DNA from: JBCBWG01 sp039039985 | GTDB lineage: Bacteria; Pseudomonadota; Alphaproteobacteria; Rhizobiales; Hyphomicrobiaceae | DNA length: 64,000 nucleotides | Direction of reading: 5' to 3' | Assembly: GCA_039039985.1 (NCBI GenBank) | Contig: JBCCOV010000002.1 | Span: 19,721-83,720, forward strand | In this document: in pieces, positions 8,816 through 17,980 of the stretch | Numbering within the stretch: the stretch's first letter is position 1 | Layout of the letters: every line of letters starts with the position of its first letter | Translations under genes and position numbers: made by a program | Notes under the pieces: generated by a model | What the model was told of the DNA's origin: nothing | Seen by the model: only the letters and a program-made list of their open reading frames with translations | Database searches by the model: none

Positions 8816-9778
8816 ATGGCCGAGTTAACTGCTCGTGACACGTCCGAGCCCAAAGGGGTCTCACGCGACGACCGCGCGCTGTGGGAGCGGCTGAAGTACG
8901 ACCGGAACTATCTCGGGTTCTGGTTCATGTTTCCGGCCATGGCCTTCCTGGTTCTGTTTCTCGCCTACCCGCTCGTGCTTGGCATCTGGATGAGCTTCAC
9001 CGATGTCCGCATCGGGCGAGCCGGCCAGTATGTCGGGGTTGAGAACTACCAGTGGATGCTGGACGATCCCGTCTTCTGGCTCTCGGTTTTCAACACCATG
9101 CTCTACACGGTGGTGGCCAGCGTTGCGAAGTTCGCGATCGGCCTCTACCTGGCGCTGCTTCTCAACAAGCACATGCCGTTTAAGGCGATGATCCGCGCAG
9201 TCGTACTCATCCCGTTCATCGTGCCGACGGTCCTGTCCGCCATTGCGTTCTGGTGGATATACGATCCGCAGTTCTCCATCATATCGTGGTCGCTGCGCCA
9301 GGTCGGCCTGATCGAGACCAACATCAACTTTCTAGGTGAACCATGGAACGCGCGCTGGTCGGTGATCTTCGCCAACATCTGGCGGGGCGTACCCTTCATC
9401 GCGATCACATTGCTTGCCGGCCTGCAGACAGTTTCGCCGTCCCTCTATGAAGCGGCCACGCTCGACGGCGCCACATCCTGGCAGCGCTTCCGCTACATTA
9501 CCTATCCGTTGCTGACGCCGATTATTGCTGTCGTCATGACATTTTCAGTCTTATTCACCTTCACCGACTTCCAGCTCATCTGGGTCTTGACACGCGGCGG
9601 CCCCGTCGACGCAACGCACCTCATGGCGACGCTCAGTTACCAGTGGGGCATCCTCGGCGGAAAGCTTGGCGAGGGCGCAGCAGTTGCCGTTGCGATGATC
9701 CCGTTCCTCCTCGCGTGCATCATGATCAGCTGGTTTGGCCTGCAGCGCCGCAAGTGGCAGCATGGGGAAGACAAATGA
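8816..9778 (+). CDS. ABC transporter permease 1 (MalF/UgpA type)
   Basis: 320 residues, six predicted membrane helices after a hydrophilic N terminus of about 35 residues. The EAA coupling motif for the ATPase is YEAATLDGATSWQRF in the second half, the expected form for a CUT1 permease. It pairs with the following permease; the stop codon overlaps the next start (ATGA). Confidence 0.92.
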   Translation: MAELTARDTSEPKGVSRDDRALWERLKYDRNYLGFWFMFPAMAFLVLFLAYPLVLGIWMSFTDVRIGRAGQYVGVENYQWMLDDPVFWLSVFNTMLYTVVASVAKFAIGLYLALLLNKHMPFKAMIRAVVLIPFIVPTVLSAIAFWWIYDPQFSIISWSLRQVGLIETNINFLGEPWNARWSVIFANIWRGVPFIAITLLAGLQTVSPSLYEAATLDGATSWQRFRYITYPLLTPIIAVVMTFSVLFTFTDFQLIWVLTRGGPVDATHLMATLSYQWGILGGKLGEGAAVAVAMIPFLLACIMISWFGLQRRKWQHGEDK

Positions 9779-10701
9779 GCGAGTCCATTCAAGCCCGTAG
9801 GCCAGACCCTGGCGCATCTCAGGACACCACCGCACGCGGTGACGATATCGAGGGCATGGACTACCTTGAGACGTGGTCGCAAAGGCTCGTCACGACCTAT
9901 CTACCGCTCGCGATCATCATGTTCGTGTTGCTGTTCCCGTTTTATTGGATGGGCCTGACGTCGATCAAACCCGACAGAGAATTGCTCGATCTCGACAACA
10001 ACAGCCCGTTCTGGACCGTTGCACCGACGCTCAAACACTACTACGCGCTGTTGTTTGAGACCCAGTATCCAACTTGGTTATGGAACACGATGTTCGTTGC
10101 GATCGCTTCGACCATCCTATCGCTGATCGCAAGTGTGCTCGCCGCCTACGCAATCGTGAGGCTGCGCTACAAAGGCTCGCAGACGATCGGGGGCATGATC
10201 TTCCTCGCCTATCTTGTGCCGCCTTCGATCCTGTTCATTCCACTTTCGACAGTTGTGTACCAATACGGCCTGTTCGACACGCCCTTCGCGCTCATTCTGA
10301 CTTACCCAACCATCCTGATCCCGTTCTCGACCTGGCTCCTGATGGGCTACTTCCGCTCTATCCCGTTCGAGCTTGAAGAGTGCGCGCTGATCGATGGCGC
10401 AAGCCGCTGGCAGATCCTGACACAGATCATCCTGCCGCTCGCCGTGCCGGGGCTGATCTCGGCGTTCATCTTCTGCTTCACACTGTGTTGGAACGAGTAC
10501 ATTTACGCGCTGACCTTCATCTCGTCGACAGAGAACAAGACTGTGCCAGTGGCAATCGTCACCTCGTTTACCGACGGCGATGCCTATCGCTGGGGCTCAA
10601 TCATGGCGGGTGCTCTGTTCGGCTCGCTGCCGCTTGTCATCCTGTATGCGTTCTTCGTTGAACACTACGTTTCGGCCATGACCGGTGCGGTCAAGGAATA
10701 G
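9775..10701 (+). CDS. ABC transporter permease 2 (MalG/UgpE type)
   Basis: 308 residues from the ATG at 9775, which overlaps the upstream stop codon as ATGA; an upstream in-frame start would run deep into permease 1. Six membrane helices are seen, with the coupling motif EECALIDGASRWQI. The last residues match the usual end of MalG-like permeases. It completes a four-gene importer: one ATPase, one binding protein, two permeases. Confidence 0.92.
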   Translation: MSESIQARRPDPGASQDTTARGDDIEGMDYLETWSQRLVTTYLPLAIIMFVLLFPFYWMGLTSIKPDRELLDLDNNSPFWTVAPTLKHYYALLFETQYPTWLWNTMFVAIASTILSLIASVLAAYAIVRLRYKGSQTIGGMIFLAYLVPPSILFIPLSTVVYQYGLFDTPFALILTYPTILIPFSTWLLMGYFRSIPFELEECALIDGASRWQILTQIILPLAVPGLISAFIFCFTLCWNEYIYALTFISSTENKTVPVAIVTSFTDGDAYRWGSIMAGALFGSLPLVILYAFFVEHYVSAMTGAVKE

Positions 10702-10715
10702 GCGGTCCAGTAGTT

Positions 10716-11876
10716 ATGAAGATCACCAAAGTTGAAGGCGTCCTGCTTTCAGCGGAATTGGCCGAAGAGCACATTGTGCGTTGGTCTGGCGGTGAGATGG
10801 CAATCGCCAATTCCGCGCTCGTGGTCATTCACACCGACGAGGGCATAACCGGCATCGGTGATACCTACGCCGGTGGCTGGTTCTACCCGGAAGCCGCAAA
10901 GGCGATCGTCGAACACTTCGCTCCGTTACTCATTGGCGAAGACCCGCGCGACCCCACCAAACTCGCGCGCATGATCTGGAACAAGAGCCTCTATTGGGGA
11001 CGTGTTGGCGCCGGCGCAAACGCCGTCTCCGCGATCGAGAATGCGCTATGGGATGTAGCGGGGCAGGCGGCGGGTCTGCCGGTCTGGCAGATGCTCGGCG
11101 GCAAGGTGCACGACCGAATCAAGGTCTACGCGTCAGCTGGTCTGCAAAAGCCGGACGCGGCCGTGCGCGATGAGATGCGCTCTCATCTGGCAACAGGTTA
11201 TCGCGCTGTGAAAATCCGCGTGCCGACCGATATCGACGCAGCAGTCCATAAGGTCCGCATATGCCGTGAAGCGTTGGGGCCTGGCGTTGAATTGATGGTC
11301 GATGCCGTCATGGGTTCCCATCCCGAACCTTGGCAAGCCAAGACAGCGATCAACTTCGCACATGCGATCGAAGAGTTCGATATCGCATGGCTGGAGGAAC
11401 CTTGCGCCGGGGACGACTACGAAGGATATGCGCGAGTCCGCAAGGCAACACGAATCCCGGTCAGCGGTGGCGAGACGTCTTTCGGGCTTGGCGAGTTTCG
11501 CCACTTCTTCAACTACGGATCGCTCGATATCGCGCAACCCGATGCCTGCACGTCCGGCGGTATTGTTGAGTGCAAACGGATTTGTGCCGCTGCCGCCGTG
11601 CATGGTGTGCGCATCGCGCCGCACGCGTGGGGATCCGGCGCGACGGTGATGGCGAATGCACACTGGGCCTTCACGGAGCCGAACGTGTTCGTCCAGGAAA
11701 TCCCGACGTGGGGATTTCCGCTTCGCGATGAGCTTTTGGTTGAGCCGATCGTGCTTGATGCCGATGGCTGCATTGCGCCGCCAGGCGCCCCGGGACTCGG
11801 CCTGAAACTGACCGATGATGTCCGTGCGAGATACGGCTACCGGCCGGGTGGAGGCGCCACCATGCGAAAGGGTTGA
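10716..11876 (+). CDS. mandelate racemase/muconate lactonizing enzyme family (probable sugar-acid dehydratase)
   Basis: 386 residues, enolase superfamily. Catalytic positions are readable: K166-x-R168 on one barrel strand, metal ligands D196, E227/E228 (WLEEP) and E253 (GGETS), and a D276-H303 dyad (QPDA and HAWGS). A KxR motif with a His-Asp dyad is the mandelate racemase subgroup pattern, which includes many acid-sugar dehydratases. It starts 15 bases after the permease gene and is followed by a dehydrogenase and a lactonase, so it likely dehydrates an imported sugar acid to a 2-keto-3-deoxy acid. Exact substrate unknown. Confidence 0.88.
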   Translation: MKITKVEGVLLSAELAEEHIVRWSGGEMAIANSALVVIHTDEGITGIGDTYAGGWFYPEAAKAIVEHFAPLLIGEDPRDPTKLARMIWNKSLYWGRVGAGANAVSAIENALWDVAGQAAGLPVWQMLGGKVHDRIKVYASAGLQKPDAAVRDEMRSHLATGYRAVKIRVPTDIDAAVHKVRICREALGPGVELMVDAVMGSHPEPWQAKTAINFAHAIEEFDIAWLEEPCAGDDYEGYARVRKATRIPVSGGETSFGLGEFRHFFNYGSLDIAQPDACTSGGIVECKRICAAAAVHGVRIAPHAWGSGATVMANAHWAFTEPNVFVQEIPTWGFPLRDELLVEPIVLDADGCIAPPGAPGLGLKLTDDVRARYGYRPGGGATMRKG

Positions 11877-11884
11877 ACACTGCA

Positions 11885-12970
11885 ATGGACGAACTAAAAA
11901 TCGCAGTCTTCGCAGGTGATGGCATCGGCGATGAAGTGATGGCGTCAGCGACGACCGCGATCGAGGCGCTGGAACGGCGCTTCAATTTCAAACTATCGAT
12001 GACAGCCTACGACGGCGGCGCAGCCTACTACCGCGAGACGGGCAAAGAACTTGCCGACGGCGCGTTCGAGGCAGCCCGGGCTGCCGACGCCATCCTGTTC
12101 GGCGCCATGGGCCTGCCGGACGTGCGCTTGCCGGACGGTACGGAAGTGGCACCACATCTGAAGATGCGCGATGCCTTCGGCCTGTTCGCCGGCGTACGCC
12201 CGGTCAAGAAGTATCCCAACGTCCCAAGCCCGCTCGGCGATCCTCGCGCTGAGGACATCGATCTGATCATCCTCCGGGAGTCCACCGAGGGCCTGTTTGC
12301 GTCCGCCGGCAAGGGTACCATCGAGGACGACCAGATAGCCCGCGACACTATGGTGATCACGCGGGCAACATCTGAAAAGCTGTTCGACTTCGCCTTCAAA
12401 CTCGCCCGCCGCCGTGCCGAGCGCGGGGTTGGCAAGGGTCGCGTCACCTGCGTCGACAAGTCAAACGTGTTCGTCTCGATGGCCTTCTTCCGCAAGATCT
12501 TTGACGAGCGCGCCCAGGCGTTCGCGGACATCGAAGCCGACCACTCCTACGTCGATGCTGCCGCACTCAATCTGGTGCGACATCCCTGGAACTTCGACGT
12601 CCTGGTGATGGAAAACATGTTTGCCGATATCCTTTCCGATCTCGGCGGCGGGTTGGTCGGTGGTATGGGCATGGCACCGTGTGCCGAGATCGGTCTTGAT
12701 CATGCACTGTTCCAACCGGCCCACGGGTCTGCGCCTGATATTGCCGGTGAGGGCAAAGCCAACCCGACGGCGATGCTCGTATCGGCTGCAATGATGCTCG
12801 ACTGGCTCGGCGAACGCCGCAACGACGAGGCATTGTCGCGCGCCGGCGCGGCACTCGATTCCGCCGTCTACCGGGCGTTTGCAGACGGCGCCGTCCGACC
12901 CTACGAGTTCGGCGGCGATACGGGAACGGACCAGTTCACGGATGCCGTCATAGAGAGGATGAGATCGTGA
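11885..12970 (+). CDS. isopropylmalate/tartrate dehydrogenase-type oxidoreductase
   Basis: 361 residues of the isocitrate/isopropylmalate dehydrogenase family: AGDGIGDEV at the N terminus, the substrate-binding loop LRESTEGLFAS, DKSNVF, the metal-binding DILSDLGGGLVGGMG and the NAD loop HGSAPDIAGEGKANP. The ATG at 11885 is preferred; a TTG at 11873 sits directly on the GAAAGGG that serves as ribosome-binding site. Leucine genes are absent nearby and the context is sugar-acid catabolism, so NAD-dependent oxidation of a 2-hydroxy dicarboxylate, as in tartrate dehydrogenase, is more likely than leucine synthesis. Confidence 0.8.
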   Translation: MDELKIAVFAGDGIGDEVMASATTAIEALERRFNFKLSMTAYDGGAAYYRETGKELADGAFEAARAADAILFGAMGLPDVRLPDGTEVAPHLKMRDAFGLFAGVRPVKKYPNVPSPLGDPRAEDIDLIILRESTEGLFASAGKGTIEDDQIARDTMVITRATSEKLFDFAFKLARRRAERGVGKGRVTCVDKSNVFVSMAFFRKIFDERAQAFADIEADHSYVDAAALNLVRHPWNFDVLVMENMFADILSDLGGGLVGGMGMAPCAEIGLDHALFQPAHGSAPDIAGEGKANPTAMLVSAAMMLDWLGERRNDEALSRAGAALDSAVYRAFADGAVRPYEFGGDTGTDQFTDAVIERMRS

Positions 12971-13878
12971 CCGCGTCGAATGGACTTGCGCCGTGCATAC
13001 AGACCCACGATGTGTTGGGCGAAGTTCCGACCTGGTGCGGGCGACGCCGTCTTTTGTTCTGGAGCGACGTACGGCAATGCCGGCTGTTGGCGCTGGACCC
13101 GGAGACGGGAGCTGTCAAATCTTGGATGATGCCGGATTGGATCGGCTCGTTCGCACTCACGGATGATGACCGGCTGCTGCTGGCCTCTCGCAAATCGCTC
13201 CTCCTTTTCGACCCATCCAACCAAAGGTTCGAAACGCTGGCTGTGTTTGAGTCAGACAAGCCCGACAACCGCGCGAACGACGGCCGTGCCGATCGCAACG
13301 GCCGCTTCTGGTTCGGAACACTCAATAATGCCGACCGGATCCCGACCGGGCATCTCTACCGCTACGCGGACGGCGGTGTTGCTCACCAGCAATCCGACAT
13401 CATCGTCCCGAACGCATTGTCCTGGAGCCCGGACGGTCGCACCATGTACTTCGCGGACAGCTGGGTCGGCGACATCTGGGCCTACGACTACGACCCCGAT
13501 ACGGGCGACACCGGCAACCGCCGCGTTTTGCTGGCAAAGGATGCGCTTCCGGGTATACCTGACGGCGCCACCGTCGACGCCGAAGGCTGTCTCTGGAACG
13601 CGCGCTACGGCGCCGGCCTTGTCGCGCGCATTACACCTGACGGCCGGGTCGACACGACGTTCGAGATCGCAACGAAAAACCTGACCGCCTGCACCCTCGG
13701 CGGCAGCGACCTGCGCGACCTCTATGTCACCTCAGCCCGTCAACGCATGAGCGCAGAAGAACTGAAAGCGGACCCGAACGCAGGCGCGGTGTTTCACGCA
13801 CGCGTTGCCACGCCGGGGCTGCCGGAACCGTTGGCGCAGCTGCCACCCGATTATCGCGGTGTGCCGTCGGCCGTGTAG
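12967..13878 (+). CDS. SMP-30/gluconolactonase family protein
   Basis: 303 residues, six-bladed propeller of the SMP-30/regucalcin family. Metal-ligand regions are visible: the N-terminal GEVPTW, the ANDGRADRNGRFWFGT region, PNALSWSPDG and PDGATVDAEG. It probably hydrolyses a sugar lactone in the same pathway as the dehydratase. GTG start overlapping the upstream stop (GTGA). Its last 28 bases overlap the 3' end of a convergent SDR gene, so both reading frames use the same DNA. Confidence 0.85.
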   Translation: MTASNGLAPCIQTHDVLGEVPTWCGRRRLLFWSDVRQCRLLALDPETGAVKSWMMPDWIGSFALTDDDRLLLASRKSLLLFDPSNQRFETLAVFESDKPDNRANDGRADRNGRFWFGTLNNADRIPTGHLYRYADGGVAHQQSDIIVPNALSWSPDGRTMYFADSWVGDIWAYDYDPDTGDTGNRRVLLAKDALPGIPDGATVDAEGCLWNARYGAGLVARITPDGRVDTTFEIATKNLTACTLGGSDLRDLYVTSARQRMSAEELKADPNAGAVFHARVATPGLPEPLAQLPPDYRGVPSAV

Positions 13879-14636
13879 CCGCCATCGACGTAGACCACTG
13901 TTCCAGTCGTATAAGGGCTGATCGGCGCGGCAATAAACGCCACCGCGCGTGCGATATCCTCGGGCCTGCCCAGCCGCCGCATCGGCACCCGATCCAGCAG
14001 TCTCTCGCGTTGGCGCATGCTCTCAGGATCTGTTGCGTGGTAGATCGGGTTCATGCCGGTATCTATGGTACCCGGCGCAATAGTATTGGCCCGGATGCCG
14101 AAGGGCGCCAACTCCACGGCGAGTTGCTTGAACAGCATGTCGATGCCGGCTTTGGTTGTGCAGTACGCGCCCATGTTGGCTTTCGCCACGCGACCATGCA
14201 GAGACGAGATCCCAATGAGCGAACCCTGCGTGCCGCTGTCGCGCATGACACGGCCTGCTGCCGTTGCGAGGTGATACGCCCCATGCAGGTTCGTTCTCAT
14301 GACCCGGTCAAAGTCCGAATAGGGCGTATCCAACAGCGACTGCCGTGTTGTAATGCCCGCATTGTGGATGAGCACGTCCAGGCCGCCAAACCTCTCAACA
14401 GCGAAGTTGATCAGCTGCTCACCATACGACGGCGCACCGACATCACCGGCATGGACTTCAACCTCGCAAGCAGAGGCCCGGAGCGACTGCGACAAATCTG
14501 CCGCAGCTTCATCGTCGCCAAGATGATTTGCCACGATCCGCATCCCTTCGCCCGCGAGCACCTCAGCAATCGCACGCCCGATACCGCGAGAGGCACCGGA
14601 GACCACGGCAACTTTCCCTGCAAGTCCGAGATCCAT
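13851..14636 (-). CDS. SDR family oxidoreductase (FabG-like)
   Basis: 261 residues, classical short-chain dehydrogenase: GASRGIGRAIAE near residue 14, HNAGIT, SSLHGR, the YCTTK catalytic pair, a post-active-site PG loop and the C-terminal VDGG. GGAG lies 7 bases before the ATG. It converges on the lactonase gene with a 28-bp overlap. Given the neighbourhood it may oxidise or reduce a sugar or sugar acid, but the family is too broad to name the substrate. Confidence 0.88.
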   Translation of the reverse strand: MDLGLAGKVAVVSGASRGIGRAIAEVLAGEGMRIVANHLGDDEAAADLSQSLRASACEVEVHAGDVGAPSYGEQLINFAVERFGGLDVLIHNAGITTRQSLLDTPYSDFDRVMRTNLHGAYHLATAAGRVMRDSGTQGSLIGISSLHGRVAKANMGAYCTTKAGIDMLFKQLAVELAPFGIRANTIAPGTIDTGMNPIYHATDPESMRQRERLLDRVPMRRLGRPEDIARAVAFIAAPISPYTTGTVVYVDGGYTADGTPR

Positions 14637-14786
14637 CTGACTGCTCCGACACTCACCCTTACGAAAACAGTATAGCCATTCACCTGTTCAACACACGCGC
14701 GAAACAGAGGACGTGCCGGCCTGGAACTGTGCAGCGGACGGCATGGGGCTGCAACCAGCGTTTCGGTCGCCGCCTGCTATCGTGCG

Positions 14787-16184
14787 CTAAGCTGCCATGA
14801 TCCGAGCGAACAGAAGGACCCACCCTGACAAAGCGAGCCCGGCAAGCAGCGTGTACAGTCCGTTCCATACCAATCCGACATGGATGGCACTAACGCCACC
14901 CAGCGAGCCCAAGAGCGTTGTTGTCGCCGTGAATGGTGAACTGGCGCCGCTCAGCGCCCACCCAGCGGTGATGGCGCAAATCACTGCGCTCGGTTGCACG
15001 CCCATATCGCTGGGCGACGGCAGGAGCGGAGCGATCAGGGAAACGAACAGGATCGGGTTCATGCCGAGTTGCCCGCTCACCGGTATGGCCCAGACGATAC
15101 CGAGCAGGATCGCCCATGTCGGTGCGCTTGCCAGATTGAGATCCAAGGACACAGCCCAAGGCAGAAGGATGCGCCCGCCGACTGTGCCAAGGAAGCCGGC
15201 CATCATCAAAAGCAAGAGTTCGCCACGGTAGCCTGGAAGTTCCTTGAATAGGAATGTGTCGACCTGGACGAGCGTTGCGCTCGCACCGCCGTGGCCGATC
15301 TTTTGAAGCGCGATCCAACCAAGGGCAAGCAACGGAACCGCAAGCATCACCACGCCCACGACGCGGACACCCGTCACGGCATTCAGGCCACCCAAGATCG
15401 TCACAATGATTGCGAGCAGAAGAAACAGCGGCCAAACCAGCGCCCAAGATCCTTCGGTCGGACTGCGTGGCGGCACTGCTGTTCGCCGCGGCTTGTAAAT
15501 CGTATCGAGCGCCCAACCAAGTCCAGCCAGAATAGCGCTACTGACAAGGCCGGCCCCAACGGCACCCGACCAGCTCGCGCCTGCAATCAGCGGGACCGAT
15601 ATCGCGATGGAGAAGGCAAGCGGTGACCAGGTCAGCGACGAGACGAAACCACGCTGTACGGCAAGCAGCATCCGGCGAATGCGAATTGTGCGAATCTCGG
15701 CGACCGGCTCCCGCTTGGTCGCCTCGACGAGGCCGCCAAACAACTGGATGGCGCCATAGTTGAGAGTCAGGCCGAAAAGATGCCCGCCGGCAGTCAATGC
15801 GAGATAGCGACGTCCCGGCGGTTGCTCCGCCAGGAACTGTCCGAGCCTGCCGATCGCGGGTGAGCTGACCGATGCGTCGCGTAAAGTGGCAAGCGCCGAA
15901 AAGAACGCCGCGACAAAGGCGGCCACGCTCAGACCAGATACGACGAGATCCAGCCAGTCAGGCCGAGTTGATGCCGCAAAGACCGAGAGCCCAAGCGCAA
16001 TCAACGCAAAGATGCGGCCGCCGCGCGCGGCGACAAGCGCCAACATTAGCGTGACGACGAGAGCACCGACTGCCGCTGCGTGCACGAAGACGGCGTGGCC
16101 CGTCCACTCCTTCGCGGTAACCACAATCGCTGTCGCGAGCAGGAGCACACCGGTCAGGCGGTCATAGGCGGGATGCGCGCTCAC
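14787..16184 (-). CDS. multi-spanning membrane permease of unknown substrate
   Basis: 465 residues from a GTG at 16184 chosen because AGGAGG lies 6 bases upstream; a longer ATG form starting at 16256 would add an Arg-rich leader before that site. About twelve to thirteen membrane helices fall in two halves. A long hydrophilic loop in the middle contains AEIRTIRIRR, and Gly-Asn-Pro loops such as GQLGMNPIL and GASSPFTATTTLLG resemble the hairpin loops of ion-transporter superfamily proteins. This is weak similarity; I do not recognise a named family. It is transcribed alone with a long leader region. Confidence 0.6.
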   Translation of the reverse strand: MSAHPAYDRLTGVLLLATAIVVTAKEWTGHAVFVHAAAVGALVVTLMLALVAARGGRIFALIALGLSVFAASTRPDWLDLVVSGLSVAAFVAAFFSALATLRDASVSSPAIGRLGQFLAEQPPGRRYLALTAGGHLFGLTLNYGAIQLFGGLVEATKREPVAEIRTIRIRRMLLAVQRGFVSSLTWSPLAFSIAISVPLIAGASWSGAVGAGLVSSAILAGLGWALDTIYKPRRTAVPPRSPTEGSWALVWPLFLLLAIIVTILGGLNAVTGVRVVGVVMLAVPLLALGWIALQKIGHGGASATLVQVDTFLFKELPGYRGELLLLMMAGFLGTVGGRILLPWAVSLDLNLASAPTWAILLGIVWAIPVSGQLGMNPILFVSLIAPLLPSPSDMGVQPSAVICAITAGWALSGASSPFTATTTLLGSLGGVSAIHVGLVWNGLYTLLAGLALSGWVLLFARIMAA

Positions 16185-16688
16185 GCTGTGCCTCCTGAAC
16201 CTAGATCGGCACGCAAACGGAACGACACGGTCAAGATGGCGACGCACGGCCAGCACTCGGCACGAACGCCTCGCACCGGCGCATCGAAGACATCAGACCG
16301 GTGTGCGGTCGTCTTGAGATTTTCAAACAAATGGGCACTCCGGTGCCGTCACCGGCGAGGAAGGTGCAACTACCTTTGCGGGGAAGCTGCACAAGCGCAA
16401 GACGCGACCATCCCACCTTGGTTCTAGCAGCTCCTCGTTCCGCACCTGGAGGGGCGTATACCACTGATCCCGGCCGTCACGCGATGCTGAACCCGGACAT
16501 GGTCCAACGCACGCCAAAACAGTGACACGCGAGCCGGCGCAACCGCTAGAGAATGCGCAAGTCCGCACACTGCGCGGTGGTCTGGCGGGCCTGCCACTTG
16601 GACGTATCCTCAAATGATACTGCTCCCTTAACGTGATGTTAGCGCCGCCGCGGTATGGTTGAGGTGTGTGTGTTGTCGGAGTGGTGTG
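16185..16688. other. 500-base intergenic region between divergent genes, with short hairpins
   Basis: No convincing reading frame. Dyads are CCGGTG-CCGT-CACCGG near 16339-16354, AAGGT-GCAACT-ACCTT just after it, and GTATC-CTCAAAT-GATAC at 16604-16620. On the minus strand the first loop reads ACGG and would lie in the leader of the permease gene. It may hold a structured 5' leader; nothing more specific can be supported. Confidence 0.4.
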
Positions 16689-17048
16689 GTGCTGAGTACT
16701 GCGTTGGACATTGCCCAATCAGGGCTCGCCGCTGAAGCTCGTCGCGTTCAGGTGGCCGCGAGCAACATCGCAAACGCCTCAACAGAAGGTTATGTCCCGC
16801 AGCGCGTCGAGCAGACGACATCAGGCGACTCCGGCGGTGTCCGCGTCGCGGTTCGCCCTGTCGCAAGCGACTCGCTTTACGCCGCCGACGTCGGTGTTGA
16901 TTTGCTGCAAGAGACCACGACGCTGCTCCACGCCAATGCGGCCTACCAAGCGAACCTCGCCGTGATTGAAACGGTTGGCGAGATGTTCGACAGCCTCCTC
17001 GAAGCCATCGATCCTGACCGCGACGACCGCGACCGTAGAGACGACTAA
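16689..17048 (+). CDS. orphan FlgC-like flagellar rod domain protein
   Basis: 119 residues from a GTG with GGAG seven bases upstream. The N terminus (ALDIAQSGLAAEARRVQVAA followed by SNIANASTEGY) is the flagellar basal-body rod motif. The C terminus (LLQETTTLLHANAAYQANLA then VIETVGEMFD) is the matching C-terminal helix of FlgB/FlgC-type proteins. It is shorter than true FlgC (about 135-140 residues), and no other flagellar gene lies nearby, so a role in the flagellum is doubtful. A repurposed axial-protein-like paralogue or a relic is possible. Confidence 0.75.
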   Translation: MLSTALDIAQSGLAAEARRVQVAASNIANASTEGYVPQRVEQTTSGDSGGVRVAVRPVASDSLYAADVGVDLLQETTTLLHANAAYQANLAVIETVGEMFDSLLEAIDPDRDDRDRRDD

Positions 17049-17115
17049 AGTCCGCCACGCATATCGATGCAGCCGTTAGCGCACACGAGGCGTTTCGCAA
17101 CCGCAACCTCAAACC

Positions 17116-17790
17116 TTAAGCGAAGCCGTGATGGCGGACGACGTTCTCGAGGCTCTCGCGATCGCTTACGAGTGTGTTCTCAATCGCATCATCATGCGCA
17201 AAGCCGAGGCTCATGCCGGACACCAACCGCTCGTCGTCGGCAGCGCCGAGATGTCTGAGCACGATGTCCTGATACGGTACCCATGCCGCCTGGGGACAGG
17301 TGTCGAGCCCGAAGCCCTTTGCCGCGAGCATGATCGTTTGAATGTACATGCCGACGTCGGCCCAGTTGCCCTGCCCGAGATAGTCGTCCGTGGTGATAAA
17401 CAGTCCAACGGGTGCGTCGAAGAACTTGAAGTTGCGCAGCGCTTGCTTCGTGCCGGCTTCGCGGTCGCCTTTCTGAATGCCCAGCAGACCGTACAACGCC
17501 CAGCCAAGCGTGCGACGGCGTGAGTTATGCAGCTCGCTCCACTTGGCGGGATAGTAGCCGAAGTCTGCGTAGGACTTACTCTCGCCGCGTTGGACCGCAG
17601 CCAGGACGTCGTCAGTAATCGCCTGCTTTACGGCGCCGGTGCAAACATGGACGTGCCAGGGCTGTGTATTTGTCCCGCTGGGTGCGCGTTGCGAAATCGC
17701 CAGGATCTCATCTATCGTCTCGCGCGGCACCGGATCTGATTTGAATGCCCGGATTGAACGGCGCTGCCGTATAGCGTCGAGAACGTCCAT
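17116..17790 (-). CDS. nitroreductase family protein
   Basis: 224 residues from the ATG at 17790 (MDVLDAIRQRRSIR); a longer open frame upstream lacks family similarity. FMN-contact motifs are QRRSIRAF, APSGTNTQPWHVHV and the late GMSLGFAHDD, with a DVGMYIQTIMLAA helix. Such flavoproteins reduce nitroaromatics, quinones or related electrophiles with NAD(P)H. It is divergent from the acyl-CoA synthetase gene across about 190 bases and could belong to the same catabolic response. Confidence 0.88.
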   Translation of the reverse strand: MDVLDAIRQRRSIRAFKSDPVPRETIDEILAISQRAPSGTNTQPWHVHVCTGAVKQAITDDVLAAVQRGESKSYADFGYYPAKWSELHNSRRRTLGWALYGLLGIQKGDREAGTKQALRNFKFFDAPVGLFITTDDYLGQGNWADVGMYIQTIMLAAKGFGLDTCPQAAWVPYQDIVLRHLGAADDERLVSGMSLGFAHDDAIENTLVSDRESLENVVRHHGFA

Positions 17791-17980
17791 GAACCCCGGG
17801 CCCCCAATTTGCGAATACCATCCGACGCTATTGCACGCACCGCGTTCCAGCAACACACTTCGGGCCGTGTTGCAATATGACAGCTGCGCACGCGTAGACG
17901 TATCCGGCCGAGCGATCATGGTCGGCCGGATTGCGCGCCGGCAGGCACAGGCAGCGGCTCGCCGTTGGGAGAGGCTCAAG

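Noticed and set aside
16330..16380. Possible guanidine-II (mini-ykkC) riboswitch on the minus strand, because of a hairpin with an ACGG loop
   Set aside because: Only one of the two required ACGR-loop hairpins is present; the neighbouring stem has an AGTTGC loop, and the downstream gene is not a recognised guanidine transporter.
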